Assembly: GCA_949592205.1 (NCBI GenBank)
Contig: CATIUR010000001.1
Coordinates: forward strand, 238,594,750-238,658,749
Length of the DNA stretch: 64,000 bases
Direction of reading: 5' to 3'
DNA from: Helichrysum umbraculigerum
Taxonomy: Eukaryota > Streptophyta > Magnoliopsida > Asterales > Asteraceae
How positions within the stretch are numbered: the first letter of the stretch is position 1; the number at the start of each line of letters is the position of its first letter. Below, piece by piece: positions 57,236 to 64,000 of this stretch. The position numbers and the translations under genes are program-made. The notes beneath the pieces are model-generated. The model made no database searches. It saw only the letters and a program-made list of their open reading frames with translations, and was not told where the DNA came from.

Positions 57236-57520
57236 ACAGTTGGAAGTGTCGCTAGTATGCCAAAAACAGTACTAGCGACACTAGCTAAGTGTCGCTATGC
57301 CAAGTGTCGCCCCTATAGCGACACTACTTAAGTGTTGCAGAAACCCTTAACCAGATTTATATTAAGCGACACTACCTTAGTGATGCCATAATTGAACCAG
57401 TGTCGCCTATAGCGACACTAACCAAGTGCCGCCAATCAATTGAAAATCAAGAATCTAGCGACACTCACATAGTGTCGCCTAACTAGTGTCGCCTATAGCG
57501 ACACTAGCCCAGTGTCGTCA
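57236..57520. repeat. Palindrome cluster in 3' LTR
   Basis: Counterpart of 52395-52680 with a few transitions (for example AGTGATGCC for AGTGACGCC). Confidence 0.8.
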
Positions 57521-58084
57521 AAAACAGTTTGTTGAAAAACAATATTTTCACTAAGGGTGGGACTTAAGTCGGGAACGGATATTTACATACGACATGATAC
57601 ACGAACTATACAAGCATTATAAAAGCACTTATACTATTGAAATGTTGATTTCAAAACGTCACCAACAAGTCGTATACATTTTCACAACTACGAAATACAA
57701 ACGCAAACATTGAACGAACACTTTGGACATAACTCGGTTGTACAAACACTAGCATGGATGGTCGATTTAGACACCCACATACTTATTAAATCTCATACGT
57801 TTAGGGCGTTAGGAGATTCAGGACTATACTTGGGCTTTAGGCTTTGCTAGCACTCGAACATACTTAACTCAACAGGTGAGTTCACAGCCCCACTTTTAAC
57901 TGTTTTACTGCTTACAACTTGGGGTGAGAAACATAGTCAACTGTTTATTGATTGCCATAACTGCTTTTACACACACGATTGTATACTTGTTTTACTCGAA
58001 CGATTAGAGTACTTTGAACTGTTGAAAACTTATACGAAATTGATATTTATGAAACAACATTTTCATAAACATGTTTAACTTTGT

Positions 58085-58530
58085 TTGGTAAACCGGAGAA
58101 CGACCGGTACTTTTTATGTAAACGCTGGAGAATGACCAGCCACGTATTTTAGTGCCAGAGAACGACTGACCAAGTGGACGGGAGAACGACCCGTGCATAT
58201 TTGGATAGGAGAACAACCCATGCGTCTTTAAACCGGAGAATGACCGGTACTGTGTTTCGCTGGAGAACGACCAGCAGTGTTTGGACGGGAGAACGACCCG
58301 TGCGTATCTAGACCGGAGAACGACCGGTAAACTGTCATGTTTGGACGGGAGAACGACACGTGCGTCTTTAGACCGGAGAACGACCGGTACTGTTTTGGAA
58401 ACGCTGGAGAACGACCAGCAACGTATTTAAACTGTATTTTGGGTAACATCCCACGTAAACTGTAATTTGGGTAACATCCCATGTAAACAACACTTTGGGT
58501 AACATCCCAACCGAACTGTATTTGGATAAC
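58085..58530. repeat. Tandem arrays GAGAACGACC(G/A)GT and GGGTAACATCCCA in 3' LTR
   Basis: About ten copies of a GGAGAACGACC unit alternating CCGGAGAACGACCGGT, CGCTGGAGAACGACCAGC and ACGGGAGAACGACCCGT, each flanked by a short dyad. About four GGGTAACATCCCA units follow. The 5' LTR keeps only two units, so the array contracted or expanded after or during insertion. Confidence 0.85.
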
Positions 58531-58996
58531 ATTCCACAAAACGTTTAATTAACTATTATGGCAATAACTATTTGTGAACGTATTTGGTTTAACAACCGTG
58601 CTTACAAACTAGATCCGACTAATGCAAACTTAAAACCTGTGAATTCACTCAACCATGTGTTGATTTTTTACTATGTTTTTTCAGGGAATTAGCAGCACAC
58701 GTAAGGACCGCCTGCACAAATGGAACCTAGGCGACCCTTGAAGATTTAGGATGCCAACTTTTTGAAACATATGGATTTCATTTGTATAACTAATCTGTCT
58801 TTAGTCATATTTACGAAATCCACTTTTGTACAACTTATGCGATTCAATGAATCGTAAACTTTGTAACTTTTACTTTTGGCATCTTAATATACATGTTCTG
58901 TTGTAATCATAGGCTCTGATATGTATGCATGTACAATGTAAATGTGGCATCCCCAACTTATTAATGCTTCCGCTAAACGAACTTGGGGGTGTTACA

Positions 58997-60510
58997 AATC
59001 TCGTCCCACCGGTCTCCCCTTGTATGATTAGAGTACCACCAGTGACGAGAGGAATACGAACGATTTTATCGAAGCAGATGATTTCGGCTCGGTGTTTGGA
59101 CAACCAGTCCATGCCAACAATGATGTCGAAGCTACCGATCTCAACAGGTATGAGGTCAATGGGAAAGAGTTTATCGGCTAGGTTTAAAGTGCAGTTAGGT
59201 ATCACACTATCAGTTTCAATGAGTTTACCATTTGCTAGTTCTACAACGTACTTAACATCTAAAGCAACATGGGTGATGTCAAGCAAAGGATAAAATTCAT
59301 CAGAGATAAAGCTTCTATCGGCACCAGTATCAAACAGAATAGAAGCAGTTAAGTTGTTGAGGAGGAATGTACCCGAGATCACATTCGGGTCTTGACGGGC
59401 ATCCCCAGAGTTAAGGACAAATGCTCTACCTCGAGAGTTGTTGTTGTTGTTGTTGTTGTTGCCCTTATTATTGAGTTTTGGGCAGTCATTTCTGAAATGC
59501 CCAGTGTTGCCGCATTCGTAGCAGGATTTTGGTTGGTTGGAGTTGGCACTGGTGTTGGTATTGTTGTTGGTTTTGGTGGCTCTGCAGTCCTTGGCGTTAT
59601 GCCCATAACGTTGGCAATTGTTGCAAGGCGTACCACAAGAACCATCATGATGACGACGGAACTTGGAACAGAAAGGCTTACTTCCAGTGTAACCCTTCTT
59701 CGAATCGGAGCCAGATGAGTAGGCCTTAACAGTGTCAGACCTTTTGGATGATGATTGGGTTTGGTTGGAGTTTCCAGACCACTTTCGCTTGTGACCTCCA
59801 GACTGATTTCAAGATGGATTTCCAGTGTTTTTGGCAACAGGTGTCCCCTGACGGACAATCTGAGCCATGAGATTGTGCGCCATGCGCACGGTTGCTTGAA
59901 AGGTGGAGGAATTTGATGCAGTAACCATTCTTTGAATTTGTGGGGGAAGTCCCCAGAGATAATGTTCAATCCGTTTGTATTCCGGATCAACCATGGTGGG
60001 GCATAGATGTGCCAACTGATTAAATCGAGCGGTGTAACCAGCAATATCATTGCCTTGAGTGGTAAGGTTCCAGAACTCAGCTTCCAGTTGTTGAATTTCA
60101 TCTCTAGGACAATACTCGTCCTTCAGCATCTTCTTCAAGCCATCCCATGGAGTTTGATAAGTGGTGTCAATGCCCACGGTCTGAGCATGAGTATTCCACC
60201 ATGTCAGTGCACTGTCAAGGAAAGTGCAGGTGGAGTATTTGACTTTATGGTCTTCAGGACAATTGCAGATACGGAAAATGGATTCCATCTTCTCAATCCA
60301 CCGTAACAAACCAATAGCACCCTCATTGCCCTTGAAATTTAGAGATTTGCAATTTAGAAAGTCCTTGTATGAGCAGGGCTTTATTGTAGAGGTGTTAGTT
60401 GGCGTTTCGCCACCATCAGTGCGTTGTTCTCGGGCAGCTAGAGTAGCAGCTACCCCTTGGGCAACAAGTCGGTTAACATCAGCTTGACTAAACGATCATC
60501 TCGGAGGCAT
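58997..60510 (-). pseudogene. gag-pro: Tekay gag and protease
   Basis: The start MPPR at 60510 is followed by TGA at codon 5 (probably from CGA), then SFSQADVNRLVAQGVAATLA. The capsid region has GAIGLLRWIEKMESIF, LTWWNTHAQT, WNLTTQGNDIAGYTARFNQL and KRIEHYLWGLPPQIQ. A second stop lies at 59809 (after KNTGNPS). The frame then continues with two CCHC knuckles (CNNCQRYGHNAKDC and CYECGNTGHFRNDC), an Asn run, and an aspartic protease with the catalytic ILFDTGADRSFIS (about 59310-59345) and the IIVGMDWL motif (about 59095-59120). It breaks at 58997 at the gag-only insertion and resumes at 51497. Confidence 0.9.
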
Positions 60511-60775
60511 AATGCTTTGAATAAACAAAGAGGAAAAAGATGTGTGAGATGTTTGTATAAAGTTATGATATATCACACATGTATATATAGGAGGGTAATA
60601 TACAACAGCACAAGTGATAATCATAATTCATTTAGATGATAACGTTGGGTACAAGGTACGAGTTTCAAAAGATTACAGAACATAAGGATTACAAAAGATG
60701 CCTGGAGTTGTTACCTCCGGACGAATTACATGAGTTTTAGATAGTAAGGGGATTACAATAGATACTACACTAGTC
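60511..60775 (-). other. Spacer between extra ORF and gag
   Basis: About 265 bp with no gene. It would serve as the leader of gag in the element RNA. Confidence 0.5.
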
Positions 60776-61477
60776 CTAAAGCAAGTTTATTCGTTCCATT
60801 AAAGTGACAAGTCGGTCCACGGTTCCTGCAAGTCTGCTGGATTGTCTGGCGCTATCTTCAGCCAAGGTTAGTCGTTGTTCCAGCACTCGGGTATACTCCT
60901 CAGCTTCTCGTGAACGTTGTTCACATTCTTCCAACCTTGCGTGGAGGAGGTCGGTCGCGCCTCTGTCGTCAATGACGTGTTGGTGCATCATTTCTAGAGT
61001 ACTTGTCATGTTTTCTTGGTCTTGAAATAGTTGTGTAATGCGGTCGTGCGATTGGCGCAACCAGTACATTTGCACAATGTATTGTTCCCGTTCCAAGCTT
61101 TCAAGTCTTGCCTCATGACGGTGGAGTCGGGCAGTTAGCACTGGAACAGTATGGTGGATAGGTTTTTGTGTGTATGGGAAGATGTCCACGGGGTCAGCAG
61201 GAATTTGTATTGCTTCCTCAGACCTCCAAGTGTTTAAAGTTGTGGGTAGCCAATCCCACCTACGGGGGTAAGTTGGATAGTCTGCCCTAGTTGGGGTGTT
61301 ACCAGTGTGGTAGGGGTTAACTCGAGCTGATCCGTGGTGTGTGGCTCGTGCCTCTCCGGTGATGTAATATAGAGGTTCAGTAGAGGTTTGTGGTAACGCA
61401 GTTACCTCCTCAATGGTTGGTAAAGTTTGAGTCTCGTTGTTTGTGGCGGTTGATGCTAGACGAGGAATGTCTGCCAT
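60776..61477 (-). CDS. Extra ORF upstream of gag in the Tekay element (233 codons, coiled coil)
   Basis: Intact frame from ATG 61477 to a stop at 60776, between the PBS (61788) and gag (60510), on the element's coding strand. The N-terminal half is Thr/Pro/Tyr-rich (HTGNTPTRADYPTYPRRWDW). The C-terminal 110 residues look like a long coiled coil, with spaced Leu and many Glu/Arg (RHEARLESLEREQ, LHARLEECEQRSREAEEYTR, LEQRLTLAEDSARQSSRLAG). There is no zinc knuckle or enzyme motif. Plant Ogre/Tat elements are known to have an ORF before gag; I do not recall one in Tekay chromoviruses. It is open although gag and pol nearby carry several stops, which hints at either recent activity or chance. Function unknown. 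Confidence 0.6.
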   Translation of the reverse strand: MADIPRLASTATNNETQTLPTIEEVTALPQTSTEPLYYITGEARATHHGSARVNPYHTGNTPTRADYPTYPRRWDWLPTTLNTWRSEEAIQIPADPVDIFPYTQKPIHHTVPVLTARLHRHEARLESLEREQYIVQMYWLRQSHDRITQLFQDQENMTSTLEMMHQHVIDDRGATDLLHARLEECEQRSREAEEYTRVLEQRLTLAEDSARQSSRLAGTVDRLVTLMERINLL

Positions 61478-61787
61478 GTCTATGGCAAGAGCGTTTTGTG
61501 AGTATCGTGAGGCCTATATATATAAACATATCATATAGCCTAGTGTGTCTAGTACAAACATGTATAGGTCCGGTTTCTCTCATGGTCAGAGTCAACTAGT
61601 GTATTCCTGTTCAACATAACCCTTTTCAGACATCACATCATATTTATTTAATTGTACATAGTTAGCTACGCTATGTTAAATTAAACTCGCATGATGTAAT
61701 TCCTGAACCAGTCATACCTAATGAGGAATACTGCCTAACGGTCATAGTCTAGGCCCACTAAATGCAACCTAGTTCACTATAACCTTA

Positions 61788-61800
61788 GGCTTTGATACCA
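61788..61800 (-). promoter_or_regulatory. Primer-binding site of minus-strand Tekay element
   Basis: On the minus strand TGGTATCAAAGCC, with one G-to-A change from the usual TGGTATCAGAGCC, three bases from the LTR end. Confidence 0.88.
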
Positions 61801-61803
61801 ATC

Positions 61804-64000
61804 TGTCGCACCCCCAATTTATGATGCGGAAGCGATTCGGGTCGGGGCGCGACTAATCAAATATCAACAGCACATAAGATATAATGAATGACTCTATATG
61901 CGTCGTTTTAACAAAATACATTAATTCGATAAAAGTTTACATCAGTTGTACCAAATACAGTAGCTCGTGTTTCGACTAAGAGAGATTTGTAGGCATAAAT
62001 ACTTATACAAAATATATTAATGCAATAAAATCTCTGATGTTTGCATGCTGACTCGAGCTAAGCTAAATCCTGAGTGCAAGCCTACAGCTGCTGGGTACCT
62101 GAGAATACATGCTAAAAGGTCAGCTAAAAGCTGGTGAGCTCACAGGTGTAAAGATGTAATAATAATGTATGAACCACAAGATTTAATAATGTTTGAAATC
62201 AATCAAATAAGTAAATGTGTATATTACTGCCATGAGCTCATAGTTTGAGCTTAACTGAGGTGTCGGGATCACAATCAAGTGTCCGATCGAGGTTGCCTCC
62301 TGCGAGTTCCTAATCTACACTCGTTATGAACAAATGTTAATGTGTCCGTTTGACCAGTAGTCGTGGTAGCGCGACTACCCCAGACATGGACTGTCAATCC
62401 CAAATGGTACCATTCACTAACATTCACGCTAAATCCATACTAACAAACTATGATGTGGAGGGCTTCATGATTAGGTAAAACAACTCATGCAGTCAATATA
62501 TCAAGTTTAGTACTTGTGTTCAAATGTAAATGAAAACTGAGCATGTATTCCCACCCGTGGGTTAAAAATAGTAAAATGAGGGACTATGAGACTCACCTGA
62601 GTCTAGTGTGTTTGTAAAGCAAGCAGTATGATGTTGTACTAATGAGTGTCTGCAGACTGTAACCTGCCGGGCATTCAAAACGCGCAAGGTTATATGAGTG
62701 AGTAGATGTCTCAACAGACCATCTATGTTAGTTGTCCATCAACTAGTTATGTCCACATGTTTGATTGTTGTTTTTGTGTATTGAAAACATGTACGGCCCG
62801 TTGGTAGTGTGACGTAATAATAATCTCAAATCATTATTATTATGTGTTGTTTCATTGTATACTATTAAAGTATATGTTTCGTGTGTTGTATCGTATATAA
62901 GTATTGAAGTTGTGTGAATTCGACACTTAGTGTGAAAACTAGTTTTTAAGGTTCTGTTTTAGGCGACACTCAAAGCGTCACTTAATCGTTACTGGCAACA
63001 CTCAGGTAAGTGTCGCATAAAATCATAATATGTGAGCCATTGGCGTCACTTGGTTAAGTGTCGCAGGATGCGTCACTAGGTTGCGGCACTGAGGTTTAGT
63101 GTCGCATAAGGCGACATTCGATGGGTGCGGCACTTAAGGTAAGTGTCGCTATCAATAGGATTCAGGCATAATATGCGTCACTTGATGGAGTGTCGCATAA
63201 GCCACTTGGTTCATGCGTCACTCGGGTCTGGTCAGTTTTGAAGTTTAATGAAAACGTGGTCAACGATAACGGTTTGACCCGAGACTTTTACCCAAGTCAT
63301 TTTTCAGTTCATAGAGTTTATAAAATGTGTCGGTTCGTGTCGGAGTCATTCCGAGGTGTCGGTTTTAAAACGCATGTCAAAACTTCAAAGTTTCATGATT
63401 TCGGTTTTTGTCGGTTTACTTCGCCACTCGATTTTAACGTGTTCTAATCCGAATTAGATTCCACAATTTTTACCAGCTATTTATGTGTGTGTATAGTTCA
63501 TAACATGCTTTTTCCAACAATTATAGAGTTCATATAGATGGGTAATAAATTTCGCGAAAGAACCGAACACAGTTTTCAACAACATGTAGACCAGTCTCAA
63601 AGATCCGTCTCTAACTAAAAATTCGTAGATTTCTGGAAAGAGCCAAAGAAAAACTTTTTGTAGATCTTTTCAATACGCAACTTTTAAAAAAAATTCGTTG
63701 ACTAATTCTTAGTATAACTCAAGTTATGGTCGTTTTTGTAAACTGACTTTTGAAGACATATTTCTGCATGTTTGTATAAGTGTTATAAAAATGTATTTTA
63801 AGCTTATATTTGGACATAAACATGTTAATGGAGTAAGATATCATCAAAATAACTAAGATGCAAATATATTTCTAGAGAGAGAAGGTGTTCATACTTTGAA
63901 ATGATGAAGAACAAAAGGGAGAGGTGTAGATGATGATTAGTCTTGAGCTTGATTCTTGGTTCCTTCTTCTTCTAGGCTTCAAGATGATGAATGGTGGTGA
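61804..64000 (-). repeat. 5' LTR of minus-strand Tekay element (outer part beyond window)
   Basis: Minus-strand end TTGGGGGTGCGACA at 61804. It contains the acceptor-like TATTCTCAG|GTACCCAGC (about 62093-62110), the GTGAGTCTCATAGTCCC site (about 62577-62600) and a palindrome cluster (62960-63225). It closely resembles the plus-strand LTR ending at 46677. The LTR start is not reached. Confidence 0.85.
62960..63225. repeat. Palindrome cluster (GCGACACT / AGTGTCGC) in minus-strand LTR
   Basis: Alternating GCGACACT, GCGTCACT and AGTGTCGC words; same layout as in the other LTRs. Confidence 0.75.

Larger units (their letters stand above)
51503..58996 (+). mobile_element. Gag-only Ty3/gypsy LTR retrotransposon (TR-GAG-like), complete copy
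   Basis: LTRs 51503-53740 and 56344-58996, PBS 53744-53756, gag 54847-56075, PPT 56334-56343, TSD AATCT. Nothing of protease, RT or integrase lies between gag and the PPT. The internal region is about 2.6 kb, of which 650 bp is a hAT-type MITE. The first base of the 5' LTR is G where the 3' LTR has T (GGTGACACC against TGTGACACC). It is the same family as the element at 1-7346, shown by LTR start, PBS, gag and PPT context. Confidence 0.93.
56344..58996 (+). repeat. 3' LTR of gag-only element (2653 bp)
   Basis: Starts TGTGACACCCCGC and ends TTGGGGGTGTTACA. Near-identical to the 5' LTR outside the tandem array. Donor at 57082, second donor at 57876, acceptor at 58684. Confidence 0.92.
48894..64000 (-). 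mobile_element. Minus-strand Tekay chromovirus, 3'-truncated, split by a gag-only element
   Basis: From right to left on the minus strand: 5' LTR (64000 to 61804, outer part beyond the window), PBS, extra ORF (61477-60776), gag (60510), protease, [gag-only element 58996-51503], RT, RNase H and integrase, ending at 48894 inside the GPY/F motif (GPFEILE). Chromodomain, PPT and 3' LTR are missing. Gag, protease and pol are in one frame apart from point lesions, as in chromoviruses. Assignment to Tekay rests on the RT and protease sequence style. Confidence 0.88.

Overview
The window is nuclear DNA of a flowering plant, most likely a eudicot. It has AT-rich intergenic sequence, GT-AG introns, chromovirus (Ty3/gypsy, Tekay-type) retrotransposons, MITEs, a CACTA element and Helitrons. 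The abundance of large TGTAACACCC-type LTRs recalls Asteraceae genomes, but that is an impression from memory and not proven here. Only one apparently intact host gene is visible, a TMK-type leucine-rich-repeat receptor kinase with two exons (35992-39776, + strand). Almost everything else is transposable-element sequence, much of it nested.

Left block (1-12471): a gag-only LTR element on the minus strand (1-7346, its 3' LTR cut by the window edge) sits inside the integrase of a plus-strand Tekay element. Only the integrase/chromodomain end and the 3' LTR (7347-10469) of that Tekay element are in view. It in turn abuts a minus-strand LTR (10470-12471).

Middle-left block (12750-19526): a small gag/pol-end deletion derivative with 320-bp LTRs and TSD CCCTA. 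It carries a 3.8-kb solo LTR in its coding part (TSD ATATT) and a non-autonomous CACTA element in its 3' LTR (TSD TTA). Region 19527-35950 holds a foldback element, Stowaway-like MITEs, a Mutator-like MITE with a 9-bp TSD, and two apparently nested Helitrons (20804-32812 and 20946-26945). The inner Helitron carries a decayed LHCA3 (photosystem I antenna) copy and an RPA1-like zinc-finger fragment.

Right block (40379-64000): a plus-strand LTR (40379-46677) is split by another solo LTR (41490-44532, TSD GACAT). It is followed by a primer-binding site and a 151-codon unknown ORF. At 48894 this meets, head to head, a minus-strand Tekay element (48894-64000: integrase, RNase H, RT, protease, gag, an extra pre-gag ORF, PBS and LTR). 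That Tekay element is interrupted by a second gag-only element (51503-58996, TSD AATCT), which itself carries a hAT-type MITE (54055-54704).

The most interesting recurring signals are these: a gag-only LTR family sharing PBS and PPT context with the Tekay elements (probable parasite and helper); 2-4 kb LTRs with a conserved layout of putative leader splice donor, cluster of short palindromes, then splice acceptor; a 51-bp miniature LTR-like insertion with its own 5-bp TSD; and an extra coiled-coil ORF upstream of gag. All boundaries were read by eye. No alignment or database search was run.
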